Assembly (NCBI GenBank): GCA_038243635.1
Contig: JBBSQW010000004.1
Span: 124,001-188,000 of the forward strand
Reading direction: 5' to 3'
DNA from: Pseudopedobacter sp038243635
GTDB lineage: Bacteria > Bacteroidota > Bacteroidia > Sphingobacteriales > Sphingobacteriaceae
DNA: 64,000 bases
Shown: piece by piece, positions 28,112 to 36,671 of the stretch
Layout: every line of letters begins with the position of its first letter
Position numbering within the stretch: position 1 is the first letter of the stretch
Position numbers and translations under genes: made by a program
Notes under the pieces: model-generated
Told to the model about the DNA's origin: nothing
The model's database searches: none
Seen by the model: the letters and a program-made list of their open reading frames with translations, nothing else

Positions 28112-28848
28112 AGTCTCAAATAAGTTTAGTTAAATCCCTTCATCAAAAAAAATACCGAAAAGAGCATCAGCTTTTTATAGTGGAGGGATTTAAAGCAATT
28201 TCGGAATTTTTAAATTCTGATTATGTGATAAACACCATTTTTTATACACCAGAATTTTCTGCAAAAATGGCTAATTTATCTAATAAACAAAAAGTTTATG
28301 AAGTTAGCATAAATGAATTAGAAAAAATAAGTGCATTACAAACACCGCAAGGAATTTTAGCAACTATTGAGATCCCAAAAAACACTCAGGTAGTTGCTAA
28401 CGATATACAAGAAATGATGCTGGTGATAGATGGTGTGCAAGACCCGGGAAATTTAGGCACCATCATCCGGACTGCGGATTGGTTTGGCTTTAGCCAAATT
28501 GTTTGTTCCGCAGACAGTGTAGAAGTTTATAACCCCAAGGTTGTGCAGGCAACTATGGGTTCTTTAACCCGTGTTAAGGTGAGCTACCAAAATTTATTAG
28601 AATTATTGTCGAATACAATATTGCCAATTTATGGCACTTTATTAAAGGGAGAGAATATTTTTAATACCGAATGGCGGCCCAAAGGCTTTTTAGTTTTAGG
28701 TAGCGAAGGTAAAGGAATTTCTGAGGAAATATTGGGATTAATTACCCATCCGGTGACTATTCCGGGCGGTAAAAACACGGAATCCTTGAATGTAGCAATC
28801 GCAGCAGCAATCTGTTGTGCAGAAATGAGTAGAAATAAACTAAAATAA
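28102..28848 (+). CDS. SpoU/TrmH-family RNA 2'-O-ribose methyltransferase
   Basis: A 248-residue SPOUT enzyme. Motif 1 DPGNLGTIIRTADWFGF near 114, motif 2 LVLGSEGKGISEE near 198, motif 3 IPGGKNTESLNVAIAAAICC near 219. An N-terminal substrate-binding domain (about 1-100) precedes the catalytic domain, as in RlmB-like members, acting on rRNA or tRNA. The exact target is not determined. It is divergent from tamL with overlapping 5' ends. Confidence 0.88.
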   Translation: MISKSQISLVKSLHQKKYRKEHQLFIVEGFKAISEFLNSDYVINTIFYTPEFSAKMANLSNKQKVYEVSINELEKISALQTPQGILATIEIPKNTQVVANDIQEMMLVIDGVQDPGNLGTIIRTADWFGFSQIVCSADSVEVYNPKVVQATMGSLTRVKVSYQNLLELLSNTILPIYGTLLKGENIFNTEWRPKGFLVLGSEGKGISEEILGLITHPVTIPGGKNTESLNVAIAAAICCAEMSRNKLK

Positions 28849-28896
28849 GTTGCCTTGTATTAAAATTTTGCTATTTTTGCATTCCTTAAAACATAG

Positions 28897-28967
28897 GGTC
28901 GAGTGGCCGAGTGGCTAGGCAGAGGTCTGCAAAACCTTCTACAGCGGTTCGAATCCGCTCTCGACCT
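28897..28967 (+). tRNA. tRNA-Cys (GCA)
   Basis: A 71-nt cloverleaf. Acceptor stem GGTCGAG pairs with CTCGACC, discriminator T; D arm GCC/GGC; anticodon loop CTGCAAA with GCA; T arm GCGGTTCGAATCCGC. The CCA tail is not encoded. The U73 discriminator fits cysteine identity. Confidence 0.95.
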
Positions 28968-28996
28968 CGTTTAAAATTTTAATTAAAAAAAAAGTC

Positions 28997-29167
28997 ATGG
29001 CAGTAACGCGTTTAAAAAGAAAAGACAGAAGAAACAAAACTACTTCTCGCCTGGAAGTTAAGTTTTTGAAAAACGCTACCAACGTAGAAAACGGTAGTCG
29101 TTCAAAAGAACCAAAAAACAGTCAAGTAGTAAAAAATGAAGCAGTTTTAGCTTCATTGTCTAAATAA
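28997..29167 (+). CDS. Small basic conserved protein
   Basis: A 56-residue protein rich in Lys, Arg and Asn that starts MAVTRLKRKDRRNKTT and ends ASLSK. It sits 29 bases after tRNA-Cys and is followed by a strong terminator, which together support it as a real gene. I recall similar short basic proteins in this family of bacteria. RNA or ribosome binding is a guess from charge. Confidence 0.72.
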   Translation: MAVTRLKRKDRRNKTTSRLEVKFLKNATNVENGSRSKEPKNSQVVKNEAVLASLSK

Positions 29168-29184
29168 ATTTCTCTTTCGAATTG

Positions 29185-29219
29185 AATCCTGTTTATCGGC
29201 CGGTAAACAGGATTTTTTT
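29185..29219 (+). terminator. Rho-independent terminator
   Basis: Stem AATCCTGTTTA with its complement around TCGGCCGG, then seven T; 17 bases after the small basic protein gene. Confidence 0.92.
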
Positions 29220-29317
29220 GTGCTATTTTTTTTATTATCGCTTTCAACGATAATTAATACTAGCTTATTATTTTGATGATAAGGATGTATCATCAAAATT
29301 CTGCTTTGCAAGTTCTC

Positions 29318-29398
29318 ATGTGAGCGATTGCGTTAACGATTGAAGCGACATCCTTTTTTTGCTTTTTCTACAAAAAAAGATATAGCGTAAAGCGTGTT
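29318..29398. repeat. CATCCTTTTTTT...AAAAAAAGATATAG repeat, copy 1
   Basis: CGATTGAAGCGACATCC, a T run, then AAAAAAAGATATAGCG. A related copy (54915-54992) has CGATTGCAACGGCATCC, a T run, then AAAAAAAAGATATAG. The A and T tracts are complementary and can form a long hairpin. The bases from 29220 to 29440 hold no gene. Confidence 0.6.
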
Positions 29399-29440
29399 AA
29401 AACGCCCAAATCATATCGTAAATTGCAAAAAAATAACAAC

Positions 29441-30838
29441 CTACCCTGGGAAAAACAACTCGTTAAAATTTACATAAAAAAGCTCTTTGGTTGCTCTTGT
29501 TGTGGCAGTATACAACCATCTCAGCAAATCAATATTCAACATTTCTTCAGTTAAAAAACCCTGATCTATAAAAACGGCATCCCACTGCCCGCCTTGTGCT
29601 TTATGACAAGTTACCGCATAAGCAAACTTAATTTGTAAGGCATTAAAGTAAGGATTGCTTTTTATCGCATCCATTTTAGCTCGCTTGGTTTCTAAATGCT
29701 CATAATCTTTCATCAGTTCCTCAAAAAGAATTTTTTGCCGGTCATAAGGCAAGTTTGGGGTTTCTGCATAAAGCGTATCTAACATCACCTTACAGGTTAA
29801 AGGTTCCTGATCAATATCTGCAAACAGAATTTGTACTTCGGCGAATCTAAAACCATATTGCTCATGGATATTTTTTACTCGAGTAACTTCACCAATGTCA
29901 CCATTGGCAATGAAACCACCCTTCTCCTCCCCTAACCAATAGTAATTGTTCTTAACCACCATTACCAAATCGCCACCTGTCAGCTCATCCTCTCGCCAAA
30001 GTATTTGGTTGCGTATGTTTTGGTTGTACATATTTGCGCTTTTATTAGAACGGCAAATGACCAAACAATTCTCCATCTCGTACTTACCGTAAGCGTAGTT
30101 TAAACCTTCCACAATTTTATCGCCCATCATGCGGTAAACATCTTTAAAGCCAGCAGTTGTTAACGTAGGGAAAGCTTCTTCTTCTGTACGTATCAAATCA
30201 CGAATATTGGTTGCGTTGTGCAAAATTCCAGATTCTTTCTCTTGCCTTACCACATCTGTTAACTCTACCTCGGTTGCTTCAATGCTAAATTTACTGAGGT
30301 AACCTTTTGCCAAAGCTGGACTTTCCGACGAACCTACTGGCGGAAGCTGGGCGGTATCCCCAATAAAAATAACTCGGTTATTTTGGTTGTTGTAAACGAA
30401 AGAAATTACATCATTCAGCAAACTGCTTCCGCTATAATCGGTTAAGTCATCCGAAATCATGGACGCCTCATCAATGATAAACAGCGTATTTTTATGCAGG
30501 TTTGGTGAAAGGTTAAAATGCATTTCTGGTGCAAAAGCAGATTTTTTTCGATAAATTTTTCGGTGGATGGTGCTGGCTTCTTTTTTAGAATAAAAACTCA
30601 ACACTTTTGCAGCCCTACCAGTTGGTGCCAATAGCACTGTTCTAATTTGATAATTGGGCAATAATTTAATAAGTGTACTAATTACCGTTGTTTTTCCCGT
30701 TCCAGCGTAACCTTTTAATACAAAACAAGAGTCGTTGGTTTTGAGTTGTAGAAACCGATCTAATTTCTCGAACAAATACAATTGTTGCGGATTGGGTAAA
30801 TGCGGAAAATTTTTAGCTAAATCGTGGGCAATGCTCAT
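29441..30838 (-). CDS. SF1 helicase/ATP-dependent exonuclease-like AAA ATPase (RecD/Dda-type)
   Basis: A 465-residue superfamily 1 helicase. Motif I GYAGTGKTT near 45, motif II IIDEASMI near 111, motif III GDTAQLPPVG near 151, UvrD-like C-terminal motif V/VI VTCHKAQGGQW near 421 and YTATTRATKEL near 447. The size and single-protein form resemble Dda/RecD2-like DNA helicases common in Bacteroidota. Likely a 5'-3' DNA helicase in repair or replication. Its start abuts the promoter of the DUF3822 gene, with which it is divergent. Confidence 0.88.
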   Translation of the reverse strand: MSIAHDLAKNFPHLPNPQQLYLFEKLDRFLQLKTNDSCFVLKGYAGTGKTTVISTLIKLLPNYQIRTVLLAPTGRAAKVLSFYSKKEASTIHRKIYRKKSAFAPEMHFNLSPNLHKNTLFIIDEASMISDDLTDYSGSSLLNDVISFVYNNQNNRVIFIGDTAQLPPVGSSESPALAKGYLSKFSIEATEVELTDVVRQEKESGILHNATNIRDLIRTEEEAFPTLTTAGFKDVYRMMGDKIVEGLNYAYGKYEMENCLVICRSNKSANMYNQNIRNQILWREDELTGGDLVMVVKNNYYWLGEEKGGFIANGDIGEVTRVKNIHEQYGFRFAEVQILFADIDQEPLTCKVMLDTLYAETPNLPYDRQKILFEELMKDYEHLETKRAKMDAIKSNPYFNALQIKFAYAVTCHKAQGGQWDAVFIDQGFLTEEMLNIDLLRWLYTATTRATKELFYVNFNELFFPG

Positions 30839-30883
30839 TGTTTCAAATTTCGCTAAAAAAGCATCGCCTTACAGATAAATTTT

Positions 30884-30891
30884 TACTTTTG
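30884..30891 (+). promoter_or_regulatory. Candidate -7 promoter box for the DUF3822 gene
   Basis: TACTTTTG fits TAnnTTTG of the Bacteroidota housekeeping sigma factor and stands 6 bases before the ATG. The upstream -33 element is not clear. Confidence 0.4.
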
Positions 30892-30897
30892 TTAAGA

Positions 30898-31716
30898 ATG
30901 GATGAACAGATACAACTAACCGCTGCTGATTTTGACGCTGCGCAAGCCAAAACATACGAGTTATACTTAGAGATTGGCTCTAATTATTACAATTACGCAG
31001 TGATTGACTCTCAAAACCAGTCGGTTAAAACCATCGCTAATAAACCATCAAATATTTATAATGGCACTTACGATGATTTGCTAAAATCGAATTTTGCGAA
31101 AACCAAAATAAGTTTGACGACCCAAAAGTTCACCTTTGCCCCTACCGAGTTATTTCACGAATCGGCAACAGAAAATTTCATCAAGTACATTGGTGCAACC
31201 GAGAATGAAGAAATATGTACACAACAATTAAGTGGCGCAGGTATTACCATGATTTATGCGTTACCTAAGTTGCAGCTGGATAAAATTGGCAGCTATTTTC
31301 CTAATGCAGAAATTTATCCACAGATTTCTCCTTTCTTTAAAGGGATTAGCTTTGGCTTTAGCCAGATAAGTACCTCGCAGCTGTTTATTAATTTTAGAGA
31401 CGGTTTGGCAGAAGTGATCATCTTTAACCATAATAAATTTCAGTTTTACAATATTTTCGAGTTTCAGAACGCAGAAGAGTTAATTTATTTTGTGCTTCTA
31501 TCTGCACAGGAAAACAACATAAAACCTGCAAGTGCAATCCTTAAACTAAGCGGACTTGTTGATACCGAAGACGAGATATTTGGTCAGCTGATGAAATATT
31601 TTCCACATACCGAGATGACCGACCAAGATAGTTTACCACTATTTTACCAAGGTTTGGATAAGCCAATTATGCCTAGATTTTTTTCTTTGTTAGCTTTGGG
31701 TTTATGCGAATTGTAG
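30898..31716 (+). CDS. DUF3822 family protein
   Basis: A 272-residue soluble protein of a Bacteroidota-specific family usually encoded just upstream of rsmD and coaD, as here. I start at ATG 30898 (MDEQIQLTAADF); the frame is open upstream to a TTG, but that would read through the promoter region. No catalytic motif recognised. The fold resembles an actin-like ATPase in part, but I cannot confirm this. Its end overlaps the rsmD start by 13 bases. Confidence 0.8.
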   Translation: MDEQIQLTAADFDAAQAKTYELYLEIGSNYYNYAVIDSQNQSVKTIANKPSNIYNGTYDDLLKSNFAKTKISLTTQKFTFAPTELFHESATENFIKYIGATENEEICTQQLSGAGITMIYALPKLQLDKIGSYFPNAEIYPQISPFFKGISFGFSQISTSQLFINFRDGLAEVIIFNHNKFQFYNIFEFQNAEELIYFVLLSAQENNIKPASAILKLSGLVDTEDEIFGQLMKYFPHTEMTDQDSLPLFYQGLDKPIMPRFFSLLALGLCEL

Positions 31717-32236
31717 GTGGTCGTTTAAAAGGGATTCGATTTAATCCGCCAAAAACCTTCCGGTTAGGCCAACAACAGATATGGCAAAGGAAGCTTTATT
31801 TAATATTTTGAGCAACCAACTAGAGATTACGGAATTAAAGGTTTTAGATTTATTTAGTGGAACTGGAAACATTAGTTTAGAATTTGCTTCTCGCGATGCT
31901 TTACAGATTACTGCTGTTGACTTAAACTTCGGCTGTTATAATTATTTAAAAAACACCAGTAAAGAACAAAATCTAAATCAGATTAAGGCGGTAAAAGCCG
32001 ACGTTTTTAAATTTCTAAAACAAGAAACGGATCAATTTGATTTTATTTTTGCCGATCCTCCTTTTGATTTAAGCCGCATTCCAGAAATTCCATCATTAAT
32101 TTTCGAGAGAAACTTACTCAGCGAAAATGGAATGCTTGTTATTGAGCACCAAAGTATGCAGGATTTATCTGCACATCCTAAATTTATTGAGAAAAGAAAA
32201 TACGGTTATTCGGCGTTTAGCTTCTTTAAAAATTAA
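31704..32236 (+). pseudogene. rsmD: 16S rRNA m2G966 methyltransferase RsmD, with an apparent -1 frameshift near its N-terminus
   Basis: The start MRIVGGRLKGIRFNPPK lies at 31704 inside the end of the DUF3822 gene. The frame then fails: after the A5 run at 31751-31755 the expected NLPVRPTTDMAKEALF is in the next frame, which then runs to 32236. One more A would give an intact protein of about 177 residues. The rest has LDLFSGTGNISLEFA (SAM site), ITAVDLN and FDFIFADPPF (the DPPY/F catalytic motif). rsmD is widespread and part of a core gene set, so an assembly error is likely; otherwise translation could start only at 31781. Confidence 0.85.
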
Positions 32237-32264
32237 ACCTTATTTTTATTACAAATCAAAGTTT

Positions 32265-32738
32265 ATGAAAATTGCACTTTTCCCTGGTTCATTTGACCCT
32301 ATTACTAAAGCACATGTTGATATTTTAAAAAGATCTTTATCTCTTTTTGATAAAATTTATATTGGTGTAGGAACCAATAGCACTAAACAATCTTTGTTAA
32401 GTGTGGACCAAAGGTTAGCAATGATTAAAGCGGTATTTGCCGACGCATCTAAAGTAGAAATTGTAAGCTATGAAGGCTTGACCGTAAACTTTGCAAAAGA
32501 GATTGGTGCTTCTCACATGATTAGAGGCATTAGAACTGTTTCCGATTTTGAGTACGAAAAAGCGATTGCCCAAATGAACCACTCGTTAATTCCAGAGGTT
32601 GAATCAATTTTCATTGTAAGTAAGCCAGGTTATTCGTCCATAAGCTCCACCATTGTTAGGGATGTTTTACGTTATGGTGGTGATGTAGCGCAGTTTGTGC
32701 CTAGTGCTGCGCTACCGTTTTTGACTGGGTTGGGGTAA
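32265..32738 (+). CDS. coaD: Phosphopantetheine adenylyltransferase
   Basis: A 157-residue nucleotidyltransferase of coenzyme A synthesis. Signature FPGSFDPITKAHVDIL near residue 5 (the HxGH-like site is TKAH here), RGIRTVSDFEYE near 89 and the C-terminal YSSISSTIVRDV near 123. Start ATG 32265 matches the family; an upstream in-frame extension to 32127 belongs to the rsmD region. Its last 127 bases are repeated in diverged form at 34498-34625, on the other side of the AbiE genes. Confidence 0.95.
   Translation: MKIALFPGSFDPITKAHVDILKRSLSLFDKIYIGVGTNSTKQSLLSVDQRLAMIKAVFADASKVEIVSYEGLTVNFAKEIGASHMIRGIRTVSDFEYEKAIAQMNHSLIPEVESIFIVSKPGYSSISSTIVRDVLRYGGDVAQFVPSAALPFLTGLG
32608..32738 (+). repeat. 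Left copy of a coaD 3'-end duplication flanking the AbiE module
   Basis: The last 130 bases of coaD. The partner copy at 34498-34625 is about 80 percent identical by hand alignment, with most differences at third codon positions and one missing base. Confidence 0.85.
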
Positions 32739-32815
32739 ATCTAATTTTATTTATCAATAGTATTTCAGTAAAACAGAGGCTATTTATTAAAATAAGCAAT
32801 AAAACTTAGGTGGAT

Positions 32816-33772
32816 TTAAAGACTAGTTATATGTTGTTTGATCCTTGCAAGTAAAACCTCAAAATCCTGTTGACCTTTATAATACAAAGATGCTGTATCC
32901 TCATATCTTTTCCGAAAATCAGCTCTAATCTCTGGCGAGTCCAACAAAAAAGCTTCATTCTCTAAAATAGGTATTTCAAAATCAATTGTTGGAAATCTTT
33001 CTTTTTTGTGTTCGTGATATTCAGCAGTTCCTATAAAGCTCAATACATCTTGGTTTCCTAATAGACAATAAACATCGTAATACTGCCTCATGAAGTTTGG
33101 GCGTCCTTTTTGACCACTTTTTTCTTATCGAAATTTTGTTGCTATTGTTTGAAGCTTTTCTACAAAGGTATAGCCCGGATTGTAACAAATAATATCAAAA
33201 GCTCTATTGTCTATGATATCAATTGCGGTGTTCTGTTTTGCTCTTTCAAACGCCCATGAACTTATAGTTACTTTTGAATTAGGCGTTACTTGGTCAAATC
33301 CGGCTTCTAATAAAATACCTTCTTTTATTCCCTCCACATTTTCCGTAATACTGTTATAATGTAATCTTATCCCTCCACTTCGATAAGCTATGGTGTCATC
33401 AAAAGCTTCGTCTCTTTGAATAGAAATAATTCCGTCAATAAAGATAGTTTCAGCAAGCCAATTGTAAAACTCACGTCTTGCATTCACATTCTTAGGTTTG
33501 CTGTTTTTTGGGTTTTCATTGATTCCAAATTCTGCGGGTGGTTTAAGATGGATATCAATATCTTCTGAAAACCTATCTATTATTCCATAGCCTTTAGAAA
33601 GAGATGTTCCACCTTTCAATTCAAAATCGAAACCATGGGATTTTAGTCCATAAAGAACATGCATAATCCAATAATCCTTTTCTATTAAGCCAGCAAATAT
33701 CCCAGTCTCACTCTCAATAATTCTAAGAAGTGCTGAAAAATCTTTATGATTATGTAGGTATTTTTTCGGCAT
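32816..33772 (-). pseudogene. AbiEii-type nucleotidyltransferase toxin, interrupted by an in-frame stop
   Basis: A frame of about 317 codons with a TAA at 33125-33127. The N-terminal part (215 residues) has the nucleotidyltransferase signature FELKGGTSLSKGYG then DRFSEDIDIHL, a typical AbiEii/AbiGii domain. After the stop the same frame continues with PNFMRQYYDVYCLLGN to LARIKQHITSL, the normal C-terminal half. Toxin and antitoxin (the latter just upstream) form a type IV pair known to cause abortive infection. The stop (a single base change from AAA would do it) suggests a disabled toxin, unless the base is an error. Confidence 0.85.
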
Positions 33773-33781
33773 TTTCCTGAA

Positions 33782-34360
33782 TTAAGAATTCTTAACTAAA
33801 GGAAGCAATATCTTCTTTGCCTTCACATTACCGTATTCTTGGACAGAAGTCTTTAGTTTTCTCATATCCATAGACTGAAGCTTATTTGGGAGATTTCTCA
33901 ATACTTCCTGATGATCTTCGGCAAGTTTGCTGAGGTTATTCATTAAATCTACCAGTAGAAATTCTTTGGTCATTTTTTTAGGAAAATGAGGCTTTATACA
34001 GAAAAGGAATTTTCTATTCCCGAGTTCAAATTCGCCATGTCGCTTGTGATTATAAACTGTTCTGGTGTTGTAAAGCTGTGTGGTGCCTAAACCCAAACTA
34101 TTGTAGGCGTTTGGAGACGTAACCAAAAAGCGGTCATCTTTAAGAAAGCTCCGCACCAATGCCTCCTCTTCTGGTGGTGTTTTGCCAAACGCGGTTTCTT
34201 TTGGATAATAGTATAATCCCTGAGAAAGTTTCTCCAACATTCCATCAATTAAAAGCGAATCAAGATGCCTATCTACTGATTTAGACCACTGCGTTAAATC
34301 AGTACGACGGTAAACTTCACCTCGTTTAAGATGTTTTTTAAATTCGTTAAGCTTTGTCAT
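33782..34360 (-). CDS. AbiEi-like antitoxin (DUF6088 family)
   Basis: A 192-residue protein with an N-terminal winged-helix-like segment (RGEVYRRTDLTQWSKSVDRHL, about residues 12-32) and PEEEALVRSFLKDDRFLVTSP further on, as in AbiEi/DUF6088 proteins that precede AbiEii toxins. I start at ATG 34360 (MTKLNEFKKHL) rather than at a TTG ten codons upstream. It ends 9 bases before the toxin start. AbiEi normally represses its own operon. Confidence 0.8.
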   Translation of the reverse strand: MTKLNEFKKHLKRGEVYRRTDLTQWSKSVDRHLDSLLIDGMLEKLSQGLYYYPKETAFGKTPPEEEALVRSFLKDDRFLVTSPNAYNSLGLGTTQLYNTRTVYNHKRHGEFELGNRKFLFCIKPHFPKKMTKEFLLVDLMNNLSKLAEDHQEVLRNLPNKLQSMDMRKLKTSVQEYGNVKAKKILLPLVKNS

Positions 34361-34497
34361 TTCTTTGTCTCTTACCTGTAAAGATAGCAAACTTTAACTC
34401 TAAATGTAAATATTTTAATGTAAAATTCATGCAAATCTTTAACGAAAATTCAGTTATAAATTATGACCCACTTTTAATACCGAAAATTTATTTTTCT

Positions 34498-34625
34498 TTT
34501 ATTGTGAGTAAACCGGGTTATTCTTCTATAAGTTCAACTATTGTTAGGGATGTTTTCGTTATGGTGGTGATGTTGCACAGTTTATATCGAGTGCTGCGTT
34601 GCCGTTTTTGGTTGGACTGAGATAG
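34498..34625 (+). pseudogene. Diverged remnant of the coaD 3' end
   Basis: Encodes IVSKPGYSSISSTIVRDV, as coaD does, then loses a base in the TTTTCG run near 34554 and continues in shifted frame with SSAALPFLVGL ending at TAG 34623. Its differences from coaD are mostly silent, so it was once a working coaD end from a related genome. Confidence 0.85.
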
Positions 34626-34739
34626 GTTTTTGATTGATTTAGTTAGGATAACCGTACATACGTTTCGTTTTTGATAACAAGAATTTATTAAAACGGCATT
34701 ATATGCTGTTTCAACTTAACTCCAAGTATCAAAAACTGT

Positions 34740-35040
34740 TTGAGATGTTTAGAACAATTATCCTACGCAACTACTTAGTCAGTGCGGGTCAATTTCCAAC
34801 AATTTCTTTCCTAAAATGAGTTCCCCAATTCAAAATTTCATCAAGCAAACAGAAGATAACGGACACGGTGTTTTAAAACATGCTTTTAAAATCACAGGAA
34901 TAGTTAACCGTATTGATTTTGGGATGACTTGGAATAAATTAACAGATACGGGTGGTTTAGGGTTAGGCGAAAACGTAAAGCTAATCGCAAACATTCAGGT
35001 TGAAAAATTAGTTGAAGAAACGTCAGCAATGAACGATTAA
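34740..35040 (+). pseudogene. Remnant of a YceI-family gene
   Basis: The readable 74 codons from 34816 end with RIDFGMTWNKLTDTGGLGLG then ENVKLIANIQVEK, which match the C-terminal end of YceI-type proteins (usual length about 170-190). Just upstream another frame reads VSAGQFPTISFLK, like the family's middle HLxSAxxFxxxxYPTISF segment. So a frame-broken, shortened YceI copy is likely. A small independent gene using the ATG at 34816 cannot be excluded. Confidence 0.5.
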
Positions 35041-35335
35041 AGTTAAATTTTTAAAGCTCAAGTCCAGCGCTATAATTTGGATACAACTAAAAACCTTGTT
35101 CAAGTAAAAATTGGACGAGGTTTTATTCGTTAACTTAAAACAGAAATGCACATAGTAAATAATGGTAGTTTCTTAAAATGTCGACAGAATTCATGTTTTG
35201 ATATTCTTATAGGATATTAATAACCTTAACTCATACTTCCTTCAAGAACAATTTAAGTTAATTGTTTAACGGGACTTATAACTATGTTAGATTTTACAAT
35301 CCTCCAAAGAATAATAGTTATTGCAAATCTTTTGC

Positions 35336-36058
35336 TTACCTCAAATCAAATAAACTATCAACCCCCAAAATCTTCTTACACAAAAATCCTTCGGCATGAT
35401 CCACTTCAATAGAACGTCCAAATTCCCTTGTTCTACCAATAATTAAATCCATAAACGCAGGGTTGGATATGTAAGTCTGTGGTTCGTCTAAACTTACGCC
35501 ATCTACAAAAAACTGAGTTTTATAAGCTCGTATGGCTTCCATTTTTTGCTCCATAAACTCAGATACGTCTATAACAATATCAGGCCTAATGTAAGTATCC
35601 TGAATTAAGTGTAAAAGCAAACGAGGACGATGTGGCTTTTGTGAACTGCCATTATCTTGTGTTTCAATTTTTTGTAAACCCGCTAAAAAACAAGAATCGT
35701 TTACTAAATCACAGGCCCTACCATGATCTGGGTGTCTATCGTAATAGGCGTTAGTAATAATAATCTCAGGCTGGTATTTACGGATGGCTGAAATAACTTT
35801 AAGTTGATGTTCCTCATCATTTTTAAAGAAACCGTCTCTAATTCTTAAATTCTCTCGCACATCAACTTTCAATATCGCAGATGCATCCTCAGCTTCTTGC
35901 TTTCTAGTTTCCGCAGTTCCTCTTGTACCTAATTCACCACGAGTCAAATCAATGATTCCAACCGTTTTACCCTCTTTTTTATGTTTTAAAATAGTACCTG
36001 CTGCACCTAATTCCACATCGTCTGGATGGGCGACTATAAACAATAAATCTAATTTCAT
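35336..36058 (-). CDS. bshB1: Bacillithiol biosynthesis deacetylase BshB1
   Basis: A 240-residue PIG-L/LmbE-family zinc hydrolase. The zinc motif AHPDDVELG lies near residue 10, LTRGELGTRGT near 38, and YDRHPDHGRACDLV near 106. The enzyme removes the acetyl group from GlcNAc-malate in bacillithiol synthesis, the low-molecular-weight thiol that replaces glutathione in many Bacteroidota. It stands just downstream of the glutathione peroxidase and DUF4294 genes in the same direction. Confidence 0.9.
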   Translation of the reverse strand: MKLDLLFIVAHPDDVELGAAGTILKHKKEGKTVGIIDLTRGELGTRGTAETRKQEAEDASAILKVDVRENLRIRDGFFKNDEEHQLKVISAIRKYQPEIIITNAYYDRHPDHGRACDLVNDSCFLAGLQKIETQDNGSSQKPHRPRLLLHLIQDTYIRPDIVIDVSEFMEQKMEAIRAYKTQFFVDGVSLDEPQTYISNPAFMDLIIGRTREFGRSIEVDHAEGFLCKKILGVDSLFDLR

Positions 36059-36152
36059 AATTGATGTTGTACGTTGAAATTTTTATAATTATACAACCTG
36101 ATAAGGTGTACAGCTAGTGTTGACGCAGGCTTTAGCTTTAAGCTTTCCGCTT

Positions 36153-36659
36153 TTAGCCTTTAGCCTTACCTAAAAGCTTTTGAATTTTCTTTTTAACTCT
36201 TGCTGAATTGGGTTTTGTAAAAGAATAAAAGAAATCTACCAATTCGCCATCGGCGTTGATCAGGTATTTATGGAAATTCCATCTTGGCGACGAATTCAAA
36301 TTTCCATTTAAATTTTTATCAGCCAAAAAACTAAAAAGCGGATGTGCGTCATCTCCTCTAATGTTCGTCTTTTTGAAAATCGTAAAATGAGTGTTGTAGT
36401 TAATGCTGCAGAATTTCCCAATTCCTTCATCATTTAAGGGTTCTTGCTGTCCAAAATCATTGCTAGGAAAAGCTAAAATTTCAAAATTATAGGTTTCAAA
36501 GTTCGTCCTTAATTCTTCTAGTAGCGCTAATTGCGGAGTAAAACCACATTCGGACGCGGTATTCACGATTAGCAAAACTTTATTTTTGTATTTCTCAAGA
36601 CTTACCGTCTCCCCTTTTGCGTTCTCTACAGTAAATTGGTAAATATTGGGTTTATTCAT
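36153..36659 (-). CDS. Glutathione peroxidase family thiol peroxidase
   Basis: A 168-residue GPx-fold peroxidase. The peroxidatic cysteine is in NTASECGFTPQ near residue 38, with LAFPSNDFGQQEP near 66 (Q site) and the W-N site in SPRWNFHKYLI near 123. In Bacteroidota such enzymes commonly use thioredoxin or another thiol rather than glutathione. It is 12 bases after the DUF4294 gene end and near bshB1, so the three may share a transcript. Confidence 0.9.
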   Translation of the reverse strand: MNKPNIYQFTVENAKGETVSLEKYKNKVLLIVNTASECGFTPQLALLEELRTNFETYNFEILAFPSNDFGQQEPLNDEGIGKFCSINYNTHFTIFKKTNIRGDDAHPLFSFLADKNLNGNLNSSPRWNFHKYLINADGELVDFFYSFTKPNSARVKKKIQKLLGKAKG

Positions 36660-36671
36660 TTTATAAAATCA

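Noticed and set aside
34354..34620. An 88-codon frame over the coaD remnant
   Set aside because: It only reads the coaD fragment and its frameshifted end, so it is not an independent gene.
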